Below are positions 24,563-32,333 of a stretch of 33,947 nucleotides of DNA, piece by piece (positions within the stretch are counted from its first letter, which is position 1; each line of letters begins with the position of its first letter). Source of the stretch: Anaeroplasmataceae bacterium. Its GTDB lineage: Bacteria > Bacillota_I > Bacilli_A > Acholeplasmatales > Anaeroplasmataceae. The DNA lies in NCBI GenBank assembly GCA_029057785.1, contig JAIDZC010000021.1, positions 69,209-103,155 of the forward strand. The letters are read 5' to 3'. The translations under genes were made by a program, and so were the position numbers. Under the pieces are notes generated by a model. That model saw only the letters and a list, made by a program, of their open reading frames with translations, had not been told where the DNA came from and did not search any database.

Positions 24563-26266
24563 TTAGTTAGTTGACTCCCATTGAGTTGGAACACCATTGA
24601 CATAGTGCCAATAATTGCCTGTCTTATCTGGTTCTACACTACTATACCAATATGCTTGTAATGCAAAATAGCTATCTGCCAAATTCCAATCTTCACTCCA
24701 AGAATCAGGCTTTGAAGGTGCTTCACAATATAGGATTAAACTACTCTTCCCCAAAAATGAGTTCATACAGCCATAAAATGCATCCTTTTCTATGCTCAAG
24801 ACAGTATCTGGAATGATTACTGCAGTAAGATTATTAAAGCCATAAAATTGATTTGTATTTATTTTGGTTATGATATCTGGTATTTTTATACTTGTGACTT
24901 CTTCCCATATGTAATCATTGTTTCTTAGATAAAAATGATTTGAATTATAAGAATAGAAAACTGATCCATCAAATACGATTCTACACCAATCTTCTATAGT
25001 ACCTTCATAATAAACCTCTGTTAGAGCGTAACACTTTTGGAAAGCATTCTTTCCTATTTTTGTTACACGATTTGGAAGTATTATGCTTGTTAACTTGCTG
25101 CACCCTTCAAAAGCACTCTCTCCTATGCTTTCTACACTATTTGGAATTATAATACTTGTTAACTGACTACATCCTTTAAATGTATTTACTTCTATGCTTG
25201 TTACACTATTTGGAATTACAATGCTTGTAAGGTTCTTACAATCAGTAAATGCACCCTCTCCTATACTCGTCACACCAGCTGGTATATTTATGCTCGTAAG
25301 GTTATTGCAGCCACTAAAAGCAACAGTACCTATACTTGTCACACTATCTGGAAGTACTATGCTTGTCAACCTACTACAATTGAGGAAGGCACCAATACCA
25401 ATACTTGTCCCTCCTGTAATAATGACTTCTTTTAAACTTTTTGGAACTTCTACTGAATTAGTGGCGGATCTATCTGCCCCAAAGATAAAACCAAAATGTG
25501 TTTTGTTTGAAGGAAGATTAGAGCCTACAAATGGCAAGGTTATACTTGTAAGGCTGGTGCATTCACTGAAGGCACAGTAGCCTATACTTGTCACACTGTT
25601 AGGTATAACAGCTGATGTAATATATTTAAATCCCCAGAATTGATAGCCTCCTATTCCTGTTACAGAATCTGGTAGTTCTATCTTTGTTACTTCCTCCCAC
25701 TGGCTATCCGTATTTCTCAAATAGAAATGCTTTGCTCTACACATAGGATTAGAATCATATGTTTCAAATCTTATATTACACCAGTCTTCTATTTTTCCTT
25801 CGTAGTAAACGTTTGTTAATTTGTCACTATTAAAGAAGGCATGTTTTCCTATCTCTTTAATACTTGTGGGTATAACTATGCTAATTAATTTATTGTATTC
25901 TTGTGAAAAAAAATCTTCAACACCAGCAATGCTTACAACGGGTAAGTTTTTATACATACTAGGAATAACAACACTATCTTTCTGACAAAGGATTGATGTA
26001 ATAGTATATCCTGTTTCTTCCTCATTTAATTCAAAATTTAAACCCTCTGTGCCTTTTTGAAAGGAGCATAGAGTGCATATATCTTCTTCAAAAGTATGCT
26101 CCCCTCTTTCAATTTCATCTAGACATTCTTCACATAATTTATAATGCTCCTCTTCACTTATTACCCATTCATAGGAATGCGTATGCTTTTGACATGATGC
26201 TAAAAAGACCATCATAACAATGCAAACAGATAAACTTACAAAACCTAATCCAATTCTTTTCTTCAT
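24563..26266 (-). CDS. BspA-like leucine-rich repeat surface lipoprotein
   Basis: Proteins of this type are surface-exposed in gut and oral bacteria and are thought to mediate adhesion; the ligand here is unknown. The 567-residue product starts MKKRIGLGF with a lipoprotein signal peptide and lipobox LASC (Cys25). A His/Cys-rich segment follows (HTH; CEEC at 45-48; CTLC at 64-67), resembling a small metal-binding module. Then come LRR_5 repeats, with a run of five 23-residue units, and the family-typical C-terminus with GNYWHYVNGVP. A 75-residue module (VYYEGKIEDWCNI to IPNSVTSI) occurs twice, at about 153-228 and 418-492. I chose the ATG at 26266 (AAAGGA upstream, signal peptide at the very start) over the ATG at 26302. 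Confidence 0.9.
   Translation of the reverse strand: MKKRIGLGFVSLSVCIVMMVFLASCQKHTHSYEWVISEEEHYKLCEECLDEIERGEHTFEEDICTLCSFQKGTEGLNFELNEEETGYTITSILCQKDSVVIPSMYKNLPVVSIAGVEDFFSQEYNKLISIVIPTSIKEIGKHAFFNSDKLTNVYYEGKIEDWCNIRFETYDSNPMCRAKHFYLRNTDSQWEEVTKIELPDSVTGIGGYQFWGFKYITSAVIPNSVTSIGYCAFSECTSLTSITLPFVGSNLPSNKTHFGFIFGADRSATNSVEVPKSLKEVIITGGTSIGIGAFLNCSRLTSIVLPDSVTSIGTVAFSGCNNLTSINIPAGVTSIGEGAFTDCKNLTSIVIPNSVTSIEVNTFKGCSQLTSIIIPNSVESIGESAFEGCSKLTSIILPNRVTKIGKNAFQKCYALTEVYYEGTIEDWCRIVFDGSVFYSYNSNHFYLRNNDYIWEEVTSIKIPDIITKINTNQFYGFNNLTAVIIPDTVLSIEKDAFYGCMNSFLGKSSLILYCEAPSKPDSWSEDWNLADSYFALQAYWYSSVEPDKTGNYWHYVNGVPTQWESTN
25055..25399 (-). repeat. Five tandem 69-base units encoding LRR_5 repeats
   Basis: Five back-to-back 23-residue units of the pattern G-x-x-AF-x-x-C-x-x-LTSI-x-(I/L)P-x-x-V-T-S-I. 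The DNA copies are related but not identical, as expected of old protein repeats. Confidence 0.85.
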
Positions 26267-26325
26267 AACTTTTTCCTTTCCTATAGACTCTCTTAAAATC
26301 ATTTTTTACTCTCTTGTTTGTCATT

Positions 26326-26354
26326 ATTATATATCATAATTATCAAATATTCAA
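26326..26354 (-). promoter_or_regulatory. Sigma-A promoter of the lipoprotein gene
   Basis: On the minus strand TTGAAT (26349-26354), a 17-base spacer and a perfect TATAAT (26326-26331), predicting a start near 26319 and a leader of about 50 bases. Confidence 0.85.
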
Positions 26355-26403
26355 TAAAATTCATAAATAATTTTAAAAAATTAATTCGGATTTATTCGAC
26401 ATA

Positions 26404-26433
26404 GAAAAAAAGGCTCTTAATATAATAAGAGCC
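26404..26433 (-). terminator. Second intrinsic terminator downstream of the DHH phosphoesterase gene
   Basis: On the minus strand GGCTCTTA/TAAGAGCC (8 bp) with a 6-base loop is followed by seven T. It lies about 45 bases beyond another terminator and 50 bases before the lipoprotein promoter. The space between the two holds no convincing gene. Confidence 0.85.
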
Positions 26434-26478
26434 GAAATACACTCTAATCAAAACTACCTGATTTATATTATTCTCCAT

Positions 26479-26513
26479 AAAAAAATCAGTTGTCCACAAA
26501 ATGAGGACAACTG
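26479..26513 (-). terminator. First intrinsic terminator downstream of the DHH phosphoesterase gene
   Basis: On the minus strand a 9-bp stem CAGTTGTCC/GGACAACTG with a 9-base loop is followed by A and seven T. Confidence 0.88.
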
Positions 26514-26554
26514 CCTAGAAATACATTTACTTCTTCGTTTAAGTATTTGTTCAT

Positions 26555-27490
26555 TTATTTTTTAAGAAGCCTATTGAAATCTTCAATAACTTGGTCAACT
26601 TCCTCCCAGCTATGAAGTGTTGCACCACAAGCTAGGTCATGTCCACCCCCACCATACTTTTTTGCAACCTCCACAATTGAAAGTTCTCTTGATCTAAATT
26701 CACCAATGATTACATTATTTTCTATATCTAAAGTGAAATTACACCAAATAGGAATCTCTAGAATTCCTGCCATAACACCAACCATGCCACGAGAAATATT
26801 AAAGAAATCTACATCAAACTTTTCAAAAACTTCCTTACCATTCTTTAAATAGGCAACACCTTCTTTTGTTGTCTTAAACTGTGTTCCAAACCAGTTTTTC
26901 ATTTGTCTATCTGCTAAAGTTTCTGTATAGATATTCTTATAGATAAACTCCTTATCTGCCCCTAAGTCAAGAAGTTTGCCTGCGGTTCTTAGGGTATCTC
27001 CCGTAGTTTCTCCATATTGAAATCTACCACTATCGGTAATGATACCACCAAATAAGGCGGTTGCAGCATCCTTAGGAATCATAAATCCTTTTTCTAAAAG
27101 TAATTCTGTGATGAGCTCACATACAGCAATTTTAGAAGAATCACAAATAATATTTTCTGTAATATCACTTAAATTCTTATGATGATCAATAATAAATACC
27201 TCTTTTGCAAGCTTGTATCGTTCATCTGAAACCATATAAGATACTGCCACATCGGTAATGATGACAAAAGCATTTTTGTATACTTCATCTGATATCTCAT
27301 CCATACCTCCTAAAAAGGCATAGCGTGCACTCATATCACCGACCATATAAATTTTTTTATTTGGATATGCATTCCTCAAGACAAGAGCTAAGCCTCTTTG
27401 ACTTCCTAAAGCATCTAAATCCGGTCTAGAATGTCTATGGAGAATAATCGTATCATATTCTTTAATTTTTTGAAAAAGTTTTTCTTTCAT
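26555..27490 (-). CDS. nrnA: DHH/DHHA1 phosphoesterase, NrnA-like (nanoRNase / pAp phosphatase)
   Basis: NrnA-type enzymes degrade short RNA (and in some species dephosphorylate pAp or cleave linear dinucleotides), finishing RNA turnover in the cytoplasm. The 311-residue product has the DHH metal-binding motifs: HRHSRPDLDALGS at residues 18-30, TDVAVSY, IIDHHKN in the middle, and the DHHA1 substrate motif GGGGHDLACGA near 280-290. Length matches the family. It is a single-gene unit between two terminated units, with GGTGAAG before the ATG. The exact substrate cannot be read from the sequence, and other DHHA1 phosphoesterases remain possible. Confidence 0.88.
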   Translation of the reverse strand: MKEKLFQKIKEYDTIILHRHSRPDLDALGSQRGLALVLRNAYPNKKIYMVGDMSARYAFLGGMDEISDEVYKNAFVIITDVAVSYMVSDERYKLAKEVFIIDHHKNLSDITENIICDSSKIAVCELITELLLEKGFMIPKDAATALFGGIITDSGRFQYGETTGDTLRTAGKLLDLGADKEFIYKNIYTETLADRQMKNWFGTQFKTTKEGVAYLKNGKEVFEKFDVDFFNISRGMVGVMAGILEIPIWCNFTLDIENNVIIGEFRSRELSIVEVAKKYGGGGHDLACGATLHSWEEVDQVIEDFNRLLKK

Positions 27491-27507
27491 ATTTCTTCAC
27501 CAAATCC

Positions 27508-27513
27508 ATTATA
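27508..27513 (-). promoter_or_regulatory. Possible -10 element of the DHH phosphoesterase gene
   Basis: A perfect TATAAT on the minus strand lies about 18 bases before the ATG. The -35 region falls in the T tract of the phoH terminator and is poor. Confidence 0.4.
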
Positions 27514-27524
27514 AAGGAAAAGTT

Positions 27525-27551
27525 AAAAAAATAAAAGGGCAAAGGCCCTTT
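27525..27551 (-). terminator. Intrinsic terminator of yqfC-yqfD-phoH
   Basis: On the minus strand AAAGGGC/GCCCTTT (7 bp) with a 4-base loop, then TATTTTTTT. It overlaps the phoH stop codon. Confidence 0.88.
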
Positions 27552-28506
27552 AATTTGTAATATTTGCAAACTTTTCAATGATTTTTCCTACAAGTGGATG
27601 ACGAACTACATCAAAGGTTTCAAATTCTAGAACAGCTACTTCTTTTAAATCTTTAAGCATTTCTGAGGCAATCTTTAAGCCTGAACGCTTTGATGAAGGT
27701 AGGTCAACTTGCGAACAGTCTCCAGTAACAATCATCTTGGAATGAAAACCTAAACGGGTTAAAAACATCTTTAATTGGTCTACTGTAGCATTTTGTGCCT
27801 CATCCAAAATGATAATTGCATTTTCTAATGTTCTTCCTCGCATATAGGCAAGTGGAGCAATCTCTAATACCTGCTTTTCTATTAAAGCATTCGTTCCTTC
27901 TACACCAAGCATATCATATAAGGCATCATATAAAGGTCTTAAATATGGATCAACCTTTTCCTTTAAGTCGCCTGGAAGAAAGCCTAGAGACTCTCCAGCC
28001 TCTACTGCAGGTCTAGTTAGGATGATTTTTTGAATGGCTCCTTTCTTTAGCTGAGTAACTGCATAAACTACAGCCAAATAGGTTTTACCAGATCCTGCTG
28101 AGCCTATAGAGAAAATCAAGTCCTTATGATCTAAAAATTTTAAGTATTCTGCCTGTTTTAAGGTCTTAGGATAAATCGGTTTATTGTTTTGGGTATATCC
28201 CACTGCTTTTCTTGTTTTTAAAAAATTAAGATACTCTTCCTTACGATTAGCTTCTATAATCTTTTTTAAATAGATGATATCTCGTGTTGTAATATGGACT
28301 CCTAGACTAGATATATCAATCAAGGCCTGCATAAAAACTTCAAGCTTATCAATTTGACTAAGGTCTTCTAGATCACACAAAACAGAATCCCCATGAACAT
28401 CAATTACACATCCAAAAAGCTCTTCTATTGTTTTCAAATTGTCGTTTTGAATTCCACATATATTTTTTGCATCACTAGCATTTTCAATTCTACAGCTGAG
28501 TTTCAA
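27550..28506 (-). CDS. phoH: PhoH-like ATPase
   Basis: PhoH-family proteins are P-loop ATPases or RNA-associated helicases whose exact role is unsettled. The product has a KH-like N-terminal part and the ATPase: Walker A SIGSAGSGKTYLA near residue 135, the family block RPAVEAGESLGFLPGDLKEK, YMRGRTLENAIIILDEAQN (Walker B) and GDCSQVDLP. The gene overlaps the yqfD stop. I prefer the TTG at 28506 (AGGAG 8 bases upstream) because at the GTG at 28515 the same AGGAG would abut the start. This gives 318 residues. yqfC-yqfD-phoH is the B. subtilis order. Confidence 0.94.
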   Translation of the reverse strand: MKLSCRIENASDAKNICGIQNDNLKTIEELFGCVIDVHGDSVLCDLEDLSQIDKLEVFMQALIDISSLGVHITTRDIIYLKKIIEANRKEEYLNFLKTRKAVGYTQNNKPIYPKTLKQAEYLKFLDHKDLIFSIGSAGSGKTYLAVVYAVTQLKKGAIQKIILTRPAVEAGESLGFLPGDLKEKVDPYLRPLYDALYDMLGVEGTNALIEKQVLEIAPLAYMRGRTLENAIIILDEAQNATVDQLKMFLTRLGFHSKMIVTGDCSQVDLPSSKRSGLKIASEMLKDLKEVAVLEFETFDVVRHPLVGKIIEKFANITN

Positions 28507-28511
28507 AAAAA

Positions 28512-29585
28512 TCACTCCTTTACACTTAATGTACCAATGGATTCATATTTCTTCACGATAAAGGTAAAGGTATAAGAATCCTCTGTTTCTACAGTCTTAG
28601 TATTTGTAATAGCAATGATTTTTTCTAAAGAATTACTGATGTGAGTGTCAAAATCCTCTTCAATTCTTTTCTTAGCCTCTTCTAAGGCAGTATCCATGCT
28701 ATACGTTTTAATTATAGCATTTTTTTTCGTTTCTGCAATTTTTTTTAAAGAAAAGAAATCAAATAAATTGAAAACCGAAGATTCTTCTTTATCAAAGAGA
28801 TCATAGGTTTGCTTTTTCCCGATGGAAAAATTCATATTAAATAAAGATAAATCATAATAGCTGGAGGTTTCATCTGTTACTTGTTCTAGGTTGATTTTTT
28901 TCATAATTTCAATTTCCATTTTATCATATGTAGTTGCCATCACAAGACCTCTTACGCTATTATTGCCTTCAATTAAAAGTTCTCCTTCTCTTACGTATTT
29001 ATTTTTAGAAACCATACTCTTACCACTATACACATAAAATACATCTACTACTCCATCCTTTTTGGCAACGATATCTCCAATAACAGGTGTATCTATGGTA
29101 TAGTTCGCTTCATCTACATTTGCAATGTAAACAGAGATGACATTGTTTTTACAGGAGACATTGATAAAAGGATATTCAAAATAAGTCTTTTGCATATCAC
29201 GTGAAAATTCCTTATAATTTAGGCTACAAAAGTCAAAGCACAATAATTTCTTATAGCTTGATTTAATTCGGTACTCAATATCACTATTGATTGGAGTTTC
29301 TCTATTAAACTCGATTTTCTTTACACGATAAATATTCATATAGAGGATAGAAAATAAAAATAGAATTCCTGCAATAAGAAGTCCATATCTAGAAAAAAAA
29401 CGAAGCACCTTAGACTTCATACTTTCTATAATCTTAAACTCATAGTTTGTCCGTTTTAAAATATTAAAAGATCCACCCTCAATTTCAAAGGTTACTTCAT
29501 CATCATTGATTACTAAGTTACTAGAAATAATCTTGTTACTGATTTTAAAGTAGTCATCCTTATTCATCTTAATCTTATAAACCAT
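28512..29585 (-). CDS. yqfD: Sporulation protein YqfD
   Basis: YqfD is a membrane protein made in the mother cell under sigma-E in Bacillus, where it is reported to matter for engulfment-stage sporulation. The 357-residue product has a short N-terminal cytoplasmic domain, one clear membrane helix at residues about 67-86 (YGLLIAGILFLFSILYMNIY), and a large outer domain containing the family block YTIDTPVIGDIVAKKDGVV and VREGELLIEG. It sits between a YqfC-like gene and phoH, exactly as in B. subtilis, which makes the call secure despite weak overall similarity. GGGAG precedes the ATG. No typical sigma-E promoter was evident upstream of yqfC. Confidence 0.88.
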   Translation of the reverse strand: MVYKIKMNKDDYFKISNKIISSNLVINDDEVTFEIEGGSFNILKRTNYEFKIIESMKSKVLRFFSRYGLLIAGILFLFSILYMNIYRVKKIEFNRETPINSDIEYRIKSSYKKLLCFDFCSLNYKEFSRDMQKTYFEYPFINVSCKNNVISVYIANVDEANYTIDTPVIGDIVAKKDGVVDVFYVYSGKSMVSKNKYVREGELLIEGNNSVRGLVMATTYDKMEIEIMKKINLEQVTDETSSYYDLSLFNMNFSIGKKQTYDLFDKEESSVFNLFDFFSLKKIAETKKNAIIKTYSMDTALEEAKKRIEEDFDTHISNSLEKIIAITNTKTVETEDSYTFTFIVKKYESIGTLSVKE

Positions 29586-29589
29586 ACCA

Positions 29590-29775
29590 TCATTCTCCCA
29601 TTTCTATTTTAACGATACCACCTTCAATTACAATACAGTCCTTATCGAGCCTTAATACCTTTAAATCATGTCCCACTATATTTATTTTTTCAAGTGATAT
29701 TAAATCACTATCTATTTGCTGAATTTGCCGATAATTGCTGATGGATAAAATATTTTTATAATATTCAAATTGCAT
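29590..29775 (-). CDS. yqfC: YqfC/YabP-family sporulation protein (short form)
   Basis: The 61-residue product resembles the C-terminal two thirds of YqfC: ILSISNYRQIQQID, an acidic/hydrophobic middle, and VIEGGIVKIEM matching the ending 'I.I.G.I..I.F' of the family. It is shorter than B. subtilis YqfC (about 93 residues) and lacks the N-terminal part. Its position 4 bases before yqfD supports the call. I take the ATG at 29775, because the GTG at 29784 lies inside the AGGTGAA ribosome binding site. The function of YqfC is unknown beyond its sporulation regulon membership in Bacillus. Confidence 0.7.
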   Translation of the reverse strand: MQFEYYKNILSISNYRQIQQIDSDLISLEKINIVGHDLKVLRLDKDCIVIEGGIVKIEMGE

Positions 29776-29799
29776 TCTTTTCACCTGCTTTTATAATAT

Positions 29800-29823
29800 G
29801 AAAAAAGGTGGTTAAGACCACCT
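29800..29823 (-). terminator. Intrinsic terminator of the lysR-rluA family unit
   Basis: On the minus strand AGGTGGT/ACCACCT (7 bp) with a 4-base loop, followed by TTTTTTC. It overlaps the pseudouridine synthase stop codon. Confidence 0.9.
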
Positions 29824-30454
29824 ACAAATGTAATGATTTATATTCAAAAGTCATAAGCTCGTTCTTTATAGGATGCTTAAACCTTAAGAAGTATGCCTCT
29901 AGAGGAAATTCATAAAAATCTATTTTATGGTGGCTTCCGTATTTGACATCACCATATAAAGGATGCCCAATACTAGAAAGCTGACATCTGATTTGATGAA
30001 ATCTTCCTGTTTCTAAGGTAATATCTAAAAGTGTCTTATCCTCTTTAAAGTCTATAGCTGTATAGCTAAGAATCGCTTCTGCTCCATTTAGATGAGGATA
30101 GCTCTTCTTCTCCTTTTCATTTTTTAGTAAGTAAGACTTTAAGGTTTTACTGCCCTCTAGCTTTCCTTCTACAATCGCTAAATATTTCTTCATAAAGGTA
30201 CGTTCCTTTACCTGCTGTGTGAGTCTAGAGGCCGCCTTAGAGGTTCTAGCAAAAACCATAATCCCACTTGTAAATAAATCCAACCTGTGTACAAGTCCCA
30301 AATACACATTTCCTGGCTTGTGATATTTTTCTTTAATATAGTCCTTTAAAAGGGTAAGCATATCCTCTTTATCACTTCCATCGGCCTGTGATAAAACACC
30401 CTTTGGTTTTATAGCAACAAGAACATGATTGTCTTCATATAAAATCTCTATCAT
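29822..30454 (-). CDS. RluA-family RNA pseudouridine synthase (no S4 domain)
   Basis: RluA-type enzymes isomerise uridine to pseudouridine in rRNA or tRNA; the target here is unknown. The 210-residue product begins directly with the catalytic domain (IEILYEDNHVLVAIKPKGVL). The motif HRLDLFTSG has the catalytic aspartate at residue 59. ETGRFHQIRCQLSSIGHPLYGD is the second conserved block (shown without a break it exceeds the family core; the core is GRFHQIR). I take the ATG at 30454, which overlaps the lysR stop as ATGA and has AAGGA upstream, rather than the longer frame from 30469. It is cotranscribed with the LysR-type regulator. Confidence 0.9.
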   Translation of the reverse strand: MIEILYEDNHVLVAIKPKGVLSQADGSDKEDMLTLLKDYIKEKYHKPGNVYLGLVHRLDLFTSGIMVFARTSKAASRLTQQVKERTFMKKYLAIVEGKLEGSKTLKSYLLKNEKEKKSYPHLNGAEAILSYTAIDFKEDKTLLDITLETGRFHQIRCQLSSIGHPLYGDVKYGSHHKIDFYEFPLEAYFLRFKHPIKNELMTFEYKSLHL

Positions 30455-31332
30455 TGACGTTCCTTCCACTTCTTTAAAACCTTAACTAAGGCTTTTAAGG
30501 TAGATTTATCAAAGCTGTTTTGGCTATAAACCAAATAGATACCTTGGTTTGCCTTAAAGTTCAAAAGATCCATGCGCTTTACATCCTTTAATTGGTCACA
30601 AAGCTCTGCATACATAAAGCCAATACCATCTTTACTTTTGATCAGTTCTCCTAAAAGAAAAGGGGAATTAGAATGAAAGGTAGGCACTTGAGAAATATTG
30701 ATATTACTATTTTTTAAATGATAGAGTGCGCCTTCGCACATTCCATTGTTTGGAGCACCTAAGATAATTGGATTATTCTTAATCATATCACGGGTGACTC
30801 TTTTAATTTCCTTAAACTTACCCTCTGTATAACAAACCGGAACGATAGACATCGTATCTAACAAAATTCCATCAAAGGCATCATCATCATAGGATCCATC
30901 TACTATCGCAAAATCAAGCTTTCCTTCTTTTAAGTAAGTGAAAATATCTGCAGAGGATAAAGTCATCAAATTGGCATTTGAATTATACACTTCAAATAAT
31001 AGGCTAAGCAAATTTTTCTTTGCGCATAAAGCGATAGCCTCATTTGTAATTCCTAAGGACAATGTCTTTTTTAAAGATAGGGAATCTGAAATGGCTTCTG
31101 TTAGTTCTCTGGACTGGTTCATCATTCTTCTAGCATATTCTACTAGGATTTGTCCCTGCTTGGTTAATTCAAAGCCTTTGTTTCCAGTAAATAATACAAT
31201 ATCATACTCTGTTTCCAAAGATTTAATATGATGGGTTACGGCAGGCTGAGTGATAAATAATCGCTGTGCTGTCTTCGTATAATTTTTTACTTGAACAAGT
31301 GTTAAAAGGGTTAACAATCTTGGATCATTCAT
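30451..31332 (-). CDS. LysR-family transcriptional regulator
   Basis: The 293-residue product has the standard LysR plan. An N-terminal winged helix-turn-helix spans residues 1-60 (LLTLVQVKNYTKTAQRLFIT, QPAVTHHIKSLE). A periplasmic-binding-protein-like effector domain starts at about 85 (LSLGITNEAIALC). The effector is unknown. I moved the start to the ATG at 31332: AGGTGAGG precedes it, while the longer frame from 31371 would begin inside the promoter -10. Many LysR genes are divergent from their targets; here the neighbour on that side, mraY, is codirectional, so the target cannot be guessed from layout. It overlaps the pseudouridine synthase gene by ATGA. Confidence 0.93.
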   Translation of the reverse strand: MNDPRLLTLLTLVQVKNYTKTAQRLFITQPAVTHHIKSLETEYDIVLFTGNKGFELTKQGQILVEYARRMMNQSRELTEAISDSLSLKKTLSLGITNEAIALCAKKNLLSLLFEVYNSNANLMTLSSADIFTYLKEGKLDFAIVDGSYDDDAFDGILLDTMSIVPVCYTEGKFKEIKRVTRDMIKNNPIILGAPNNGMCEGALYHLKNSNINISQVPTFHSNSPFLLGELIKSKDGIGFMYAELCDQLKDVKRMDLLNFKANQGIYLVYSQNSFDKSTLKALVKVLKKWKERQ

Positions 31333-31370
31333 TTGCCTCACCTCATAAATCAAATTTATAATATAAGGCA

Positions 31371-31399
31371 ATTATATAAATAAAATTTTAGTTTGTCAA
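31371..31399 (-). promoter_or_regulatory. Perfect-consensus sigma-A promoter of lysR
   Basis: On the minus strand TTGACA (31394-31399), a 17-base spacer and TATAAT (31371-31376). It lies just after the mraY stop codon. A/T-rich imperfect dyads downstream could be an operator for self-control, but I cannot define one. Confidence 0.92.
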
Positions 31400-31403
31400 C
31401 CCT

Positions 31404-32333
31404 CTATAATAGACAAATCGTAAGAATGACTAAAACAATTTGAATGATGTAAAAAATAAGATCTATTTGTAATTCTTTGAAACCACTAGCTTCCAAATGA
31501 TGGTGAAATGGAGCCATTTTAAATAATCTTTTTCCTTTTGTTTTCTTGAAATAGAAAACTTGTAAAATTACAGAAAGAGTCTCAAAAATAAAGAGTCCAG
31601 CCATAAGCACAAAGGCGGTTAAGGAATTTAAATATATACTGGTTATGGCATAAAATGCACCTAAGCCTAAGGCTCCAACATCTCCCATAAATAAGAATGC
31701 CTTTGGTAGATTAAAGCACCAAAACACAAATAGTGTGATATGAAGGGCAATCAGCATATATAAAATATCTACTTTTTGTTCCTTATAGGCAATGAGCATT
31801 AAGCCAATCCCAAACACGAGACTACAGCCTGCACATAAGCCATCGACTCCATCCATCAAATTCCAAGCATTAGAGCTTGCAAGCATTAGCCACAGAATAA
31901 CTAGACCAAAGAACCACTTGATATCAATTTTAAATTGAAATAGCTCTAGCGTTGTAGAGTTATTATCCTTCAAATAAAAGAAAAATAATACTCCTGCAAT
32001 AAGAATTTCAACTAGAATCTTCACTACTGCAGGAAGTCCATCATTCTTTTTCAGAATTACAATCAATAAATCATCGACTACTCCTAGGATGCCAAAACCT
32101 AGGGTTGCAAATAGAATCATAGTAGTTGTTTTCGAATAGGGAACAAAAAAAAGAGGGAGTACTAAAAAGATAATACCACCCATTGTTATTGTTCCATTCT
32201 TCTTTTTATGTGAATCTAGTCCTAAGGTTCTTTCTGTCTGAGATAACCTTTTAAAGCCTTTCACATATACACTATATAAGAATACTGATAAAAGAGATAA
32301 AGCCAACAGCTTAATGATTTCTAATCCATTCAT
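31404..32333 (-). CDS. mraY: Phospho-N-acetylmuramoyl-pentapeptide transferase MraY
   Basis: MraY makes lipid I by moving phospho-MurNAc-pentapeptide to undecaprenyl phosphate in the membrane. The 309-residue product is strongly hydrophobic with about ten helices. The catalytic motifs are LGVVDDLL (Asp87-Asp88), WNLMDGVDGL (158-166), FMGDVGALGLG (215-225, Asp218) and the HHH motif MAPFHHHLE (277-279). The usual family forms are NLTDGLDGL and MGDTGSLALG, so the threonine in the first and the Thr/Ser in the second are replaced here. GGAGG lies 6 bases before the ATG, which is inside the last codons of murE (23-base overlap). Confidence 0.95.
   Translation of the reverse strand: MNGLEIIKLLALSLLSVFLYSVYVKGFKRLSQTERTLGLDSHKKKNGTITMGGIIFLVLPLFFVPYSKTTTMILFATLGFGILGVVDDLLIVILKKNDGLPAVVKILVEILIAGVLFFFYLKDNNSTTLELFQFKIDIKWFFGLVILWLMLASSNAWNLMDGVDGLCAGCSLVFGIGLMLIAYKEQKVDILYMLIALHITLFVFWCFNLPKAFLFMGDVGALGLGAFYAITSIYLNSLTAFVLMAGLFIFETLSVILQVFYFKKTKGKRLFKMAPFHHHLEASGFKELQIDLIFYIIQIVLVILTICLL

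Noticed and set aside
25055-25399. Regular 69-base repeats that could suggest a CRISPR array
   Set aside because: Units are back to back without spacers, imperfect, and translate cleanly into LRR_5 repeats; no cas genes are present.
25194-25580. 128-codon open frame on the plus strand inside the lipoprotein gene
   Set aside because: It is antisense to the LRR repeats; the repeat DNA makes a periodic open frame. No ribosome binding site and no family resemblance.
26391-26478. Small minus-strand frame of 28 codons beginning MENNINQ between the two terminators
   Set aside because: No ribosome binding site, runs through a terminator stem, and has no promoter.
29785-29823. A sigma-E promoter for yqfC (CATATTAT near 29793-29800)
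   Set aside because: The -10-like match is weak, no -35 element is found at the right spacing, and it overlaps a terminator tail.
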